Assembly (NCBI RefSeq): GCF_007995155.1
Contig: NZ_CP042593.1
Coordinates: forward strand, 2,708,001-2,772,000
Origin: Cytobacillus dafuensis
GTDB taxonomy: Bacteria; Bacillota; Bacilli; Bacillales; Cytobacillaceae
Direction of reading: 5' to 3'
DNA length: 64,000 bases
Below are positions 35,464 to 43,788 of the stretch, in pieces. The notes beneath the pieces were generated by a model, which saw only the letters and a program-made list of their open reading frames with translations, was not told the DNA's origin and did no database searches. Made by a program: the position numbers and the translations under genes. Within the stretch, counting starts at the first letter, position 1, and the number at the start of each line of letters is the position of its first letter.

Positions 35464-35865
35464 TTATTTTACATTAAAGGCCCCTGATAATTTTTCTACG
35501 GCCGGAATATCCGCAGGTGCCCAGTCAAGTGAAGAAAGCTCATTATTTGGTAACCATTTTATCGCAACATGTTCTGTTAGCTTTGGTTTTCCTTCTACAA
35601 GCTTACAGATATAAGTCGTTAAATGAACGATTCCGAAGTCATATTCATACACAGTATGATCGACCTGCTCACCTATTTCTATTTTACAATTCATCTCTTC
35701 ACTAATTTCACGTTTTAATGCTTCCTGAGCAGATTCTCCATCCTCAATTTTACCGCCTGGGAATTCCCATTTTAGAGGGAGAGATTTATCTGGGCCTCTT
35801 TGGGCACAAAGGATTTTATTGTTATCGATGATAATAGCACCGACGACATGGATGTTTTTTTTCAT
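35464..35865 (-). CDS. MutT-like Nudix hydrolase ((deoxy)nucleoside triphosphate pyrophosphohydrolase)
   Basis: 133 aa. Nudix box 'GGKIEDGESAQEALKREISE' plus 'EMNC' at about residues 37-60 has all catalytic residues (G-x5-E-x7-RE-x2-EE). 'VVGAIIIDNNKILCAQRG' and the final 'IKWLPNNELSSLDWAPADIP' are typical of MutT/CtfA-type enzymes that remove 8-oxo-dGTP or cytosine nucleotides. AAGGAGG precedes the ATG. It lies upstream of the helicase on the same strand, separated by a terminator and about 100 bp. Confidence 0.92.
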   Translation of the reverse strand: MKKNIHVVGAIIIDNNKILCAQRGPDKSLPLKWEFPGGKIEDGESAQEALKREISEEMNCKIEIGEQVDHTVYEYDFGIVHLTTYICKLVEGKPKLTEHVAIKWLPNNELSSLDWAPADIPAVEKLSGAFNVK

Positions 35866-36016
35866 GGGTCCTCCTTATATAACAACATATTTACATAAAA
35901 AGTTAGATGTTTATATTATAACTCAAATTATGATTATTGTTAGAGTGTAAATGCTAACTACGTAAGCGTCATGCAGTGCCCACTATGTTAATAACCATAC
36001 AAGTGCATTTTACTTG

Positions 36017-36283
36017 CTATTCTTTACTATGAAATTTTACATATAACCTTACTACTTGTTCTAAATTAGCAGTTCCATTATATACATCTCCATTAATAGG
36101 AATATTGTGTTTTTTGGGTCTCTTTACCGTTTTATCTCGATTAGAATATGTGAGTTTCTGTAGTAGTTCCTTACATGTATCTTTTCTAAGATGAAATTCT
36201 AAATCAACTTCGTATTCAGAAACTCTAATGCCGTTGGACAATCTTGATTTACTAGTGCTTGTATCATAACCATTATTCAGCAT
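36017..36283 (-). CDS. Hypothetical protein, 88 aa
   Basis: Basic, hydrophilic protein without a family I know. No clear ribosome site precedes the ATG, so it may be a fragment of a larger gene, though the composition is protein-like ('EVDLEFHLRKDTCKELLQKL'). It is one of several short minus-strand genes between the Nudix and DUF6946 genes. Confidence 0.4.
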   Translation of the reverse strand: MLNNGYDTSTSKSRLSNGIRVSEYEVDLEFHLRKDTCKELLQKLTYSNRDKTVKRPKKHNIPINGDVYNGTANLEQVVRLYVKFHSKE

Positions 36284-36315
36284 TCATTGATAAAACTGTT
36301 CAGTTCTCATTTATT

Positions 36316-36597
36316 TTATTCTCCAAAATCATACCCGTATTTCTTGTTAATCTTTTCAGCAATGGCCTTTAAGAATCCTTCTACAGTCAGATGTTCCACT
36401 TCTCTTGTATACCATGCTAGTTTTGCATCTTTATGTTGCCCATCATAGTTAACTTCTAATGGCCAAAACGTATTTGTTGCATGTGTATAATCGAAATGAA
36501 TATAAAGCTCTTTACCTTCAGGGCATTCCAGAATAACTTTATATACTGGATTTTTCCCTTCTGTGTTAAGTTTCACCTTTTTGATCTTGGCTAGCAT
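36316..36597 (-). CDS. Hypothetical protein, 93 aa
   Basis: Small soluble protein with mixed beta/alpha pattern ('KVILECPEGKELYIHFDYTH', then 'VEGFLKAIAEKINKKYGYDF'). A strong AAAAGGAGGGGC site precedes the ATG, so it is translated. No recognised family. It is downstream of the DUF6946 gene and a 60-codon frame, and the three could form a small operon. Confidence 0.6.
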   Translation of the reverse strand: MLAKIKKVKLNTEGKNPVYKVILECPEGKELYIHFDYTHATNTFWPLEVNYDGQHKDAKLAWYTREVEHLTVEGFLKAIAEKINKKYGYDFGE

Positions 36598-36649
36598 AAT
36601 GCCCCTCCTTTTAAGTTGAAAATAATAATGTAAATATTTTTAGTAACTA

Positions 36650-36836
36650 CTACTTCTGCAGCCTCAATTCATACGCCTTATCTATAAACCTAGTTATCTG
36701 TTCAAAGTTTTCTACCCACTCTAACCTTATGTACACTTCACCAGGAGTGAGTCCCCCTCGATCATATTTCTCATAAACATGACCAAGCAATTCATCTACT
36801 TCTTTCTGTACTCTCTTCGCATACTTTCCTAGCTGC
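36650..36836 (-). other. 62-codon frame without a canonical start, overlapping the end of the DUF6946 gene
   Basis: The minus strand encodes 'LGKYAKRVQKEVDELLGHVY' and on to 'EVYIRLEWVENFEQITRFID', ending 'KAYELRLQK'. It looks coding (charged helices, no low complexity) but the first possible codon is CTG, directly after the end of the DUF6946 frame. Either a frameshift joins the two, or the start was lost, or CTG is used. Confidence 0.4.
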
Positions 36837-37503
36837 AGTTACCAGTTACCCATCCAAAGTAAAGATTAACACCATCTAACTGTACTGGCCCAACAATTCC
36901 ATCCTTCTTAGGGGAAAAATGAAAAAGTTTAACAAATTCAGCGTAGTCATCAAACCATTTTCCTGTCTCACTAAAAGAGTGTACCAGCATAAGTGAATTG
37001 TTAGCATTAACATTCTTAGCTTCAATTAGTGCGGATGCAGCTCTATGTATTAATTGGTATCTTTTATTTAGTACACTTTCTTCATTTAAACCCAGTATAT
37101 GAAGCAAGTATTTCAATCTTATTCTTTTACCGTTACTAGGATTATCGCCTAACCAGGATGCTACAGTTTCTCCAAAGGGTTCTGAAACTTTTCCTTCCAC
37201 CATAATCGTTAAAAGCTCATTATTTCCCTTTGCAAGTACATAAAGATCATTTTGTGAGCTTGTGCTCCCTCCAGGTAAAGGAACCTTGTACTCAGGAAAT
37301 CCATACAATACTTCAACATTTTTAAACAGAGGTATCTGACTTTGTTTGAATACCCTTTCAACACTAGGTGGCAAATTGTTAGCGTCTTCCCAACAATTAG
37401 CCAATTCATATGCAGAATACCCTTTTTTCCACTGTTTCTCAGGATCTACAAGGAATTCTTTCCATGATATTGCTCCGTTTGAAGGAACAAAGTATTTACC
37501 CAT
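36829..37503 (-). CDS. DUF6946 family protein (possible PD-(D/E)XK nuclease fold)
   Basis: 224 aa. The family pattern is recognisable from '...ISWKEFLVDPEKQWKKGYSA' through 'PLPGGSTSSQNDLYVLAKGN' to 'LDGVNLYFGWVTGN'. The pair 'NDLYVLA...LTIMVEGKVSEPFG' fits the D-x(n)-ExK arrangement of restriction-type nucleases. AGGAGTGAGGGGAA precedes the ATG. Neighbouring short genes and the helicase islet suggest a defence or mobile context, but function is unproven. Confidence 0.75.
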   Translation of the reverse strand: MGKYFVPSNGAISWKEFLVDPEKQWKKGYSAYELANCWEDANNLPPSVERVFKQSQIPLFKNVEVLYGFPEYKVPLPGGSTSSQNDLYVLAKGNNELLTIMVEGKVSEPFGETVASWLGDNPSNGKRIRLKYLLHILGLNEESVLNKRYQLIHRAASALIEAKNVNANNSLMLVHSFSETGKWFDDYAEFVKLFHFSPKKDGIVGPVQLDGVNLYFGWVTGNCS

Positions 37504-37562
37504 TTCCCCTCACTCCTACATTAATATTTTTGTTGTATCCATATTTACCATACTTTGATTGA

Positions 37563-37799
37563 TTAATAGTTTTTAGATGAAAGATAATGCTCAATTGTCT
37601 TTAAATATGATTTCCAAACGCGATAGTGTTCTTGGACTTTCCGCTCTAAAATCGAGTCTATTTGTTTTTCTTCATTATATATTCCACGAAGACGCATATT
37701 TTCTAGTCTATTCATATACTGATCTTCAGATATATCCTTCAATTTCCGCTCACCGTTTTTTAATACATGCTTTTGCTTTAAATATACTTTAAACTCCAA
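37563..37799 (-). CDS. Hypothetical protein, 78 aa
   Basis: Basic helical protein starting at TTG after GGTGGATGAATAACG. It is rich in Lys/Glu/Arg/Tyr ('RLENMRLRGIYNEEKQIDSI'), without membrane segments. No family recognised with confidence. It is 60 bp upstream of the DUF6946 gene and co-oriented. Confidence 0.55.
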   Translation of the reverse strand: MEFKVYLKQKHVLKNGERKLKDISEDQYMNRLENMRLRGIYNEEKQIDSILERKVQEHYRVWKSYLKTIEHYLSSKNY

Positions 37800-38015
37800 C
37801 GTTATTCATCCACCTTTAAAAAATTATTATTACTTTTTCTAGTCCCAGTACTTCCTGCTCTAATAATTCTGTAAGCTATTTACACCTGCAACAACTTTCA
37901 AAAACAGTTGATGCGGATTTATTTTGGGATGAAGAATTCATATCTTTTCCAAATTTCCTACCTTGAAGAAAATCTGACAGGAAGATGCTTATCTCAAGGG
38001 ATGAGGTTCAAATGC

Positions 38016-38048
38016 AACGTAAAAAGGACCAATATGGCCCTTTTTACG
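38016..38048 (-). terminator. Terminator of the nhaC-argH-like operon
   Basis: CGTAAAAAGGACC (38018-38030) and GGCCCTTTTTACG (38036-38048) form a stem whose own arm ends in T5 on either strand. It is placed 10 bp after the lyase stop codon. Confidence 0.8.
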
Positions 38049-38057
38049 AGAAAATGA

Positions 38058-39386
38058 TTATTTTGTAATCTGTTTAATAAGTTTTTTGTTTCCTTTGTTC
38101 AGGATGTTTTCATAGTCGATGTAATCGTAAATATCATCCGTTATGCTGTCACTGAACTTGGCTAATTCTTCAATCGTTAAATCTTCAATCGCTTTCTTTT
38201 GCTGCTCGCAATAAATAATGATTTTGCCGACAATCTCATGGGCATCCCTAAATGCCGTCCCTTTGCTGACCAAATAGTCAGCAACTTCAGTTGCGTTTAG
38301 GAAGCCGGCTTTGATAGCGGCCTTCATGTTTTCTTCATTGACATGAAGGGTATCAATCATTTTCGACATGATTTCAAGACAGTCCATTACCGTATCTAGC
38401 GCATCGAAAAACTGTTCTTTATCTTCCTGCATATCTTTGTTATAGGTGAGCGGCAATCCCTTTAGGGTCGTTAATAAGGAAAGAAGGGAGCCATACACTC
38501 TTCCTGTTTTTCCTCTAATCAATTCCGCAGCATCCGGATTTTTTTTCTGTGGCATGATGCTGCTTCCAGTTGAATACGCATCATCCATTTCAATGAATTT
38601 AAACTCTTGGCTGCTCCAGAGGATTAGTTCTTCACTTAATCTGCTCAAATGCATCATCGTGATGGAAAAGCTGGACATCAGCTCAAGCAAGTAATCACGG
38701 TCACTAACCCCATCCAAGAAGTTGTCTACAGGCTTGGAAAAACCTAATAGCTCAGTCGTTATTTGCCGATCAATATGATGAGTTGTCCCGGCCAATGCAC
38801 CGCAGCCTAACGGGTTTTCATCCAAAATGTCAATGGCATTGCTCATTCTTTTTTTATCCCGGCTAAACATTTGTGCATAAGCACCAAGGTGATGACTAAA
38901 TGTGACAACCTGTGCACGCTGCAAATGAGTATATCCAGGCATGATGACATTATTTTTAGCTGCTTTGTCATGTAACGAATCAATGAGCTGCTGAAGGGCC
39001 ATCATTACTTCTCCGGCTTTTTGCTTTGCATATAGTCTCATGTCGACTGCAACCTGATCATTTCTGCTTCTTGCAGTATGAAGTTTTTTACCGGTTTCGC
39101 CAATTCTCTTCGTCAAGTTCATTTCAACGAAGGAGTGGATATCTTCATAAGCACCTTCCATTTTTAGTAGACCTGACTCGATATCTCTAAGAATGGACTC
39201 AAGTCCATCTATAAGTAGAATCCCTTCAGCCTCTGAAAGCAAGTTGCATTCTACAAGCATTTTTACATGCGCAATACTTCCTGTTATATCTTGATAGTAA
39301 AGTCTATGATCTACAGGCAAAGAAGTATTAAACTTCTCCATAATTTCATCTTCGCGCTTCGTAAAGCGTCCTCCCCATAGCTTCAA
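38058..39386 (-). CDS. Argininosuccinate lyase family enzyme (ArgH-like, orphan)
   Basis: 442 aa, fumarase/aspartase superfamily. Signatures: 'KLWGGRFTK' N-terminus, 'TARSRNDQVAVDMRLYAK', 'GYTHLQRAQVVTFSHH' and the catalytic loop 'GSSIMPQKKNPDAAELIRGK'. Length fits ArgH (about 460 aa). The TTG start follows directly on the stop of the NhaC-type antiporter gene (TAATTG), with GGAGCGGG before it, so the two are translationally coupled. No argG is nearby. Pairing with a transporter and a dedicated regulator suggests catabolism of an imported N-substituted aspartate/succinate compound rather than arginine synthesis; relatives such as EDDS lyase show this is possible. That part is inference. Confidence 0.85.
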   Translation of the reverse strand: MKLWGGRFTKREDEIMEKFNTSLPVDHRLYYQDITGSIAHVKMLVECNLLSEAEGILLIDGLESILRDIESGLLKMEGAYEDIHSFVEMNLTKRIGETGKKLHTARSRNDQVAVDMRLYAKQKAGEVMMALQQLIDSLHDKAAKNNVIMPGYTHLQRAQVVTFSHHLGAYAQMFSRDKKRMSNAIDILDENPLGCGALAGTTHHIDRQITTELLGFSKPVDNFLDGVSDRDYLLELMSSFSITMMHLSRLSEELILWSSQEFKFIEMDDAYSTGSSIMPQKKNPDAAELIRGKTGRVYGSLLSLLTTLKGLPLTYNKDMQEDKEQFFDALDTVMDCLEIMSKMIDTLHVNEENMKAAIKAGFLNATEVADYLVSKGTAFRDAHEIVGKIIIYCEQQKKAIEDLTIEELAKFSDSITDDIYDYIDYENILNKGNKKLIKQITK

Positions 39387-40910
39387 TTACAATCCCGCTC
39401 CTTCACTATATTTTTTCTTGTGAATCTTGGATAAAACAAAAATTGCTCCAATAAGCAAGACAATGTTCAAGATGATCGTGAATGCACTGCCCGTAATTCC
39501 TGCAACAATAAATCCAATGAATGCGATCGATGCATTAAGGAGTGCATAAGGGAATTGTGTTTTCACGTGATCGATATGATCTGCCCCTGCTCCTGTAGAC
39601 GATAAAATGGTTGTATCGGAAATAGGTGAACAGTGATCCCCGAATATTCCTCCTGACAGGACAGCCCCGATACAAACTAATAAATGAGCATCGAGTGAAA
39701 CAGCCATAGGAATGGCGATTGGCAGCATGATTGCAAATGTTCCCCATGAAGTTCCAGATGCAAGAGACATCAATGCTCCGACTACGAATAAGATGGCTGG
39801 AATAATGAATGCAGGAACATTTCCATCCATGACTTCAACAATAAAGGAAGCCGTTCCCATTTCCTTAATTACTTTACCAAGGGACCATGCCAGAATAAGT
39901 GTAACAGCGACATACACCATTTTTTGCATACCCGTTGTATAAATATCAAATATCTCACTGAATTTTTTTACTTTATATGCAAGCATTAAGATAATAATAG
40001 TCACTGCCGCAAATAAATAGGCTGTACTTAGTGAAACCCTAAAATCATTTCCTGGAACAGGCTTGAATGGGAAGCCATATGAAATTAATAACCCGAATAA
40101 CGTAATGAATAATACCAATAAAGGCAGCCAAATCATGATAGCACGGCTGTTTTTTGTGCTTTCCTCCCCAATTTCTGCTTTTCTTAACGGCTTTGACTCT
40201 GGCCAATAAAGTTCTCCAGTCTTTTGCACTCTTTGCTCTGCTTTAGCCATTGGTCCAAAATCCAACTTAGTAAGGGCAATTAGAGGAACCATTGTAACAG
40301 CTAAAATAGCATAAAATTGAAAAGGAATAACTTTTATAAGTGTAGTAAATTCCGATGTCGTGATATTTAAAGATTCATATTCTTTTTGAATAAGGCCCAT
40401 TATGTAAACGCCCCAACCAATAAAAGGGACTAATACTGCGACCGGAGATGATGTTGAGTCGATAATCCAAGCGAGCTTTTCTCTTGAAATTTTCGCTTTA
40501 TCAAAAATCTTTTCAAATACAGGTCCAACGATGAGCGGTGTACCCAAATCTGAGAAGAAGATGATAATTCCTCCGACCCAAGCAGAAATCTGTGCTTTTG
40601 CCTTCGTGTTAATGAATTTAATGGCATGAGTGGCAAGTGCGGCTCCTCCGCCAGACTTCTCCATAAGTGCAACAAATCCGCCAATAAAGAACAGCAAAAC
40701 TAATACTGCTGCATTATAGCTATCTGCCACAAGTGGAAAAAAGTAATTTCCAATCGTCTCCATTGTTGCTTTAAGAGGGTGACCTCCAACAAGAATGAGT
40801 ACTCCGATATAAGCACCGGAGAATAGAGACACAATAACGTTCTTCGTTATTATTGCAAGAACAACTGCAATAATTGGTGGTATCAAAGATACCCAGCCCA
40901 TGTGTTCCAT
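39387..40910 (-). CDS. NhaC-family Na+/H+ antiporter or organic-acid antiporter
   Basis: 507 aa with about 11-12 membrane helices. Family signature 'SGGIFGDHCSPISDTTILSS' near residue 425 and 'ASGTSWGTFAIMLPIAI' near 390. The NhaC family includes true Na+/H+ antiporters and also substrate exchangers such as malate/lactate or amino acid antiporters. Coupling to an ArgH-like lyase points to exchange of the lyase substrate or product. Transcribed from the promoter at 40991-41019. Confidence 0.88.
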   Translation of the reverse strand: MEHMGWVSLIPPIIAVVLAIITKNVIVSLFSGAYIGVLILVGGHPLKATMETIGNYFFPLVADSYNAAVLVLLFFIGGFVALMEKSGGGAALATHAIKFINTKAKAQISAWVGGIIIFFSDLGTPLIVGPVFEKIFDKAKISREKLAWIIDSTSSPVAVLVPFIGWGVYIMGLIQKEYESLNITTSEFTTLIKVIPFQFYAILAVTMVPLIALTKLDFGPMAKAEQRVQKTGELYWPESKPLRKAEIGEESTKNSRAIMIWLPLLVLFITLFGLLISYGFPFKPVPGNDFRVSLSTAYLFAAVTIIILMLAYKVKKFSEIFDIYTTGMQKMVYVAVTLILAWSLGKVIKEMGTASFIVEVMDGNVPAFIIPAILFVVGALMSLASGTSWGTFAIMLPIAIPMAVSLDAHLLVCIGAVLSGGIFGDHCSPISDTTILSSTGAGADHIDHVKTQFPYALLNASIAFIGFIVAGITGSAFTIILNIVLLIGAIFVLSKIHKKKYSEGAGL

Positions 40911-40959
40911 AAATAAATCTCCCTCTCATAAAATATTATTCTAGTGCATAAATATAATC

Positions 40960-40982
40960 GGGTAAATATTCTAAATTTACCC
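40960..40982 (-). promoter_or_regulatory. Operator-like palindrome downstream of the antiporter promoter
   Basis: Arms GGGTAAAT (40960-40967) and ATTTACCC (40975-40982) around a 7-bp centre. It begins 8 bp downstream of the -10 box, covering the expected transcription start, which suits a repressor site. The regulator at 41117-42430 is the obvious candidate to bind it. Confidence 0.7.
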
Positions 40983-40990
40983 TAAAATAG

Positions 40991-41019
40991 ATTATATGGA
41001 ACACCATAGTGAAATGCAA
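40991..41019 (-). promoter_or_regulatory. Sigma-A type promoter of the antiporter-lyase operon
   Basis: On the minus strand the -35 box is TTGCAT (41014-41019) and the -10 box is TATAAT (40991-40996), with a 17-bp spacer. Confidence 0.8.
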
Positions 41020-41081
41020 TAAACTTTTTTAACAAGTGAATATTTTTATTAGAAGACTCTATAAACTTTTCCAAAAATACA

Positions 41082-41118
41082 CAAAAAAAGACTGCCAGGG
41101 TTTATTCCCAGCAGTCTT
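41082..41118 (-). terminator. Terminator of the regulator gene
   Basis: On the minus strand AAGACTGC and GCAGTCTT pair, with inner GGG/CCC, followed by TTTTTTTG. It overlaps the regulator stop codon by a few bases and separates it from the antiporter promoter. Confidence 0.8.
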
Positions 41119-42430
41119 AAATTGCTTTAAATGGAGTATTCGTTAATTTATAAATCCGCCGCGGTCTTCCTCTTACAGAGGCTGGTTCGAAGCCCATGCA
41201 TTCAGCCAAACCGGCTTCACATAAGCATTCAATAAAACGCCTTGTGTTTCTTTCATCTTTAGATAGGCGGCTGGAAATTTCTTTGACCGTAAATTCTTTT
41301 ATTCTTAAACTCCTAATTAGGGCAAATAGTTCAATATAATGTTTTACATTAATATTTGCATTTTCTAGCATACTTATAAAATTTTTATCATTAAAATACG
41401 GAAAATCCTCCATTTCCATGTTCTCACGGTTAGCTTCGAAAGCAGTGCCATTTTCATGAACAATCATAATAGAGCCGAATTTTTCTTTTGATTGTTTTAA
41501 TGCATTATGTGCATTTAATTCTGCAGAGAATACGGTTTCTCCATAGCCGATTCCAACGCCCACTTTCAATCCTGACTCTAGTATGAGCTTGTTTACAGCT
41601 TCTTCAATTCTGTGTATTTCTCTTTCACTATCGCCACGAGAACTAAAGATTAAATATCGTCCAAGCCCTTTTTCAATGAGTGATCCATTTAATTGTTCAC
41701 TTAAATTGATTAAAATCTCTTTCAACTTTACTTCCATGAATTGTAATTGATAAGTTTGCTTAGAGCTCTTAAATTGATTTTCTAATTGAACCATTTCAAA
41801 TACTTGAACGGCAACTTGGGAATCCCGAAAATAGAAGGTCTTTATTTTTTCAGAAAGAATATTTAACGTATGTTTAATTTCAATATCACTTGTTGAAATT
41901 CTAAATGAAGGGATCCCCAACTTTTTAAGCCGCAGGTAAACCTCTTCGTAGCAAGTTATAGCCCCTTTCGTCTGGCCGCTTTTCCAATTAAGGGAATGGA
42001 AATCGATTAACTCATCCGTTGACGTATCCTCTGAAAAAGTTTTAATGAAGATATTTTTAGGCTTGATGGATAGTTGATTTAAAGCATTCTCTAAATGGCT
42101 TTTTGAAATCTCGTCAATGCTAAAATCACCGAAGGCAGAACCTGTCTGGTAGGCGAATTCTAATAACCCTTTAAAAATACCAGCTTCCGTATGATCGATA
42201 AAAATATGATTATCTTTATTTTCAGCCTCTTTGCACGCTATGTTATATGAAATCCTCCCGGAAAAAATCCAAAAATCAGTTTGGTGATGATGATTCTTCA
42301 TTATTTCAGCAGTTTCCCTGACTTTTTTATATGGGTAAGTAAGAAAAATAGCTTCTATATCTAAGCCTTGAGCAATATGCAGTATTCTGTCCACAGTGGA
42401 TTGTGGACCGACAACTCCCACTCTAAGCAT
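41117..42430 (-). CDS. Transcriptional regulator with GGDEF-like domain and C-terminal winged helix
   Basis: About 437 aa. The N-terminal half looks like a ligand/response domain ('RVGVVGPQSTVDRILHIAQG'). The centre has a degenerate nucleotide-cyclase/GGDEF-like fold ('GRYLIFSSRGDSEREIHRIE', 'LKVGVGIGYGETVFSAELNA'), a domain also found in PucR-type regulators. The last ~75 residues form a winged helix ('TVKEISSRLSKDERNTRRFI' and 'ECLCEAGL'). The start may be ATG 42430 or TTG 42436; both follow AAAGGAGTG. Located immediately upstream of the antiporter-lyase operon and its palindromic operator, so it is probably its regulator. Confidence 0.75.
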   Translation of the reverse strand: MLRVGVVGPQSTVDRILHIAQGLDIEAIFLTYPYKKVRETAEIMKNHHHQTDFWIFSGRISYNIACKEAENKDNHIFIDHTEAGIFKGLLEFAYQTGSAFGDFSIDEISKSHLENALNQLSIKPKNIFIKTFSEDTSTDELIDFHSLNWKSGQTKGAITCYEEVYLRLKKLGIPSFRISTSDIEIKHTLNILSEKIKTFYFRDSQVAVQVFEMVQLENQFKSSKQTYQLQFMEVKLKEILINLSEQLNGSLIEKGLGRYLIFSSRGDSEREIHRIEEAVNKLILESGLKVGVGIGYGETVFSAELNAHNALKQSKEKFGSIMIVHENGTAFEANRENMEMEDFPYFNDKNFISMLENANINVKHYIELFALIRSLRIKEFTVKEISSRLSKDERNTRRFIECLCEAGLAECMGFEPASVRGRPRRIYKLTNTPFKAI

Positions 42431-42540
42431 GTACAAAACACTCCTTTAAAAAACTGATAACTATAAGTCTCTTCTAATCATACACATTATTTTGAAAATT
42501 TTTAAGTTAATTTTATAAAAAGCCACTAAGAACTTAAAGA

Positions 42541-42580
42541 TGCCTGTTCCTCCATACTTTAAAGTACTTGGGGACAGGCA
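42541..42580. terminator. Imperfect palindrome of the TGCCTGTCCCC type
   Basis: TGCCTGTTCCTCCATACTTT and its imperfect complement ending GGGGACAGGCA form a 40-bp palindrome. This TGCCTGT motif is familiar from intergenic regions of bacilli. It could terminate the small gene at 42597. Confidence 0.6.
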
Positions 42581-42596
42581 CGAACTACCCTATACC

Positions 42597-42836
42597 TTAA
42601 AATTTTATTGCAAAAGTACTGCCAATCAACTCCATCTCTCTTTCCAAACGTTCTTGATAAGTACCCTTAATACTCTCAAATTCAATTCCATTCTCCCTCA
42701 ATAATTCCTTCATCCGGCAATTATTTTCTTCCCTAACCTTTTGTTCCCCATGCACTCTTAATCCATCATCATTCTTATCATCCATGAAGGCGTCAGTCTC
42801 TTTCTTCTTAAAAGAATACGCCAAAAGTGCTGACAA
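42597..42836 (-). CDS. Hypothetical protein, possibly lacking its start
   Basis: 79 aa as annotated from an internal start. Reading back in frame gives further coding-like residues ('TKEKEQIEVLNSFLSDYPTK') to a TGA near 42900 without any ATG/GTG/TTG in good context. The product is charged and helical ('ERLEREMELIG'). Probably a small conserved protein whose 5' end was mutated. No family recognised. Confidence 0.4.
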   Translation of the reverse strand: MSALLAYSFKKKETDAFMDDKNDDGLRVHGEQKVREENNCRMKELLRENGIEFESIKGTYQERLEREMELIGSTFAIKF

Positions 42837-42992
42837 TTTTGTAGGATAATCACTAAGAAAGCTGTTTAAAACCTCTATTTGTTCCTTTTCTTTGGTTCAA
42901 TTTGTTAAAGTCAATTTAATAATCCACCCTACCTGAATAAAAGCTGGTTTGAAGGGTAGTATACTTCTATGAACATGAATGAGGTGATGGAA

Positions 42993-43478
42993 ATGTCTAA
43001 CATGATAAAACAAGAAGAATTGGAAACATTAAGAGAGTTAATCAAAGAAGTAGACACGGCCATGCTGACTACAGTAACTGAAGAAGGGCTTGTTTCTCGT
43101 CCTATGAAAACACAAGAAGTAGAGTTTGATGGTGACTTATGGTTTTTCACTAAAAAAGAGACTAATAAATATGAAGAAATTATCCATGATCAGGATGTTA
43201 ATGTAGCTTATGCAGGTAAATCCTATGTTTCCGTCCGTGGAAGAGCGGAAATCGTTGAAGATTTAGACAAGAAAAAGGAATTGTGGAGCAAAGCATATGA
43301 GGCAATCATGCAAACCTCTTATGATGATCCGAACGTTGTCTTGATAAAGGTAAAAGCGGAAGCAGCCGAATATTGGGAAACCGGTAATTTTACGAAGAAA
43401 ATCGCCTTTCTCTATAAACGCATGACAGGGCAAAGCTCTAAATCGATTGATATGAATGAAACGGTTGAATTGGAATAA
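42993..43478 (+). CDS. Pyridoxamine 5'-phosphate oxidase-like family protein (general stress protein 26-like)
   Basis: About 161 aa with the split-barrel flavin fold: 'DTAMLTTVTEEGLVSRPMKT', 'GDLWFFTKKETNKYEEI' and 'YVSVRGRAEIVEDLDKKKEL'. Family members bind FMN or related cofactors; B. subtilis homologues are general-stress proteins. ATG 42993 follows GAGGTGATGGAA, so the upstream ATGs are not used. A terminator follows at 43493. Confidence 0.88.
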   Translation: MSNMIKQEELETLRELIKEVDTAMLTTVTEEGLVSRPMKTQEVEFDGDLWFFTKKETNKYEEIIHDQDVNVAYAGKSYVSVRGRAEIVEDLDKKKELWSKAYEAIMQTSYDDPNVVLIKVKAEAAEYWETGNFTKKIAFLYKRMTGQSSKSIDMNETVELE

Positions 43479-43492
43479 ATAACAGCAATAAT

Positions 43493-43520
43493 TGGGTTGT
43501 CTGTTTATAGGACAATCCAT
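43493..43520 (+). terminator. Terminator of the flavin-barrel gene
   Basis: TGGGTTGTC and GGACAATCCA pair across a short loop and are followed by TTTTGC, 15 bp after the stop. Confidence 0.75.
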
Positions 43521-43788
43521 TTTGCTATGTTGAGTGATGTTGATCCATTTGTTTCTATATTCATCCTTAGTTTAAGTGAAATATGTTCCTTCTGATTACA
43601 AGGAAAATCATTTCGATTTTGAAAAAAGATAGGATATTACTTTCATTAAAGTATGGTCCTTTTTCTTGCTGATCATTTAGTATGCAATAAATTAGATCTA
43701 CACCTACATTCAACATATGGCGATAATCATCTATAGGGTCATTTCATCTAACCCTTACAGAAAGCTATAATTAGACATAGAATGAAGT

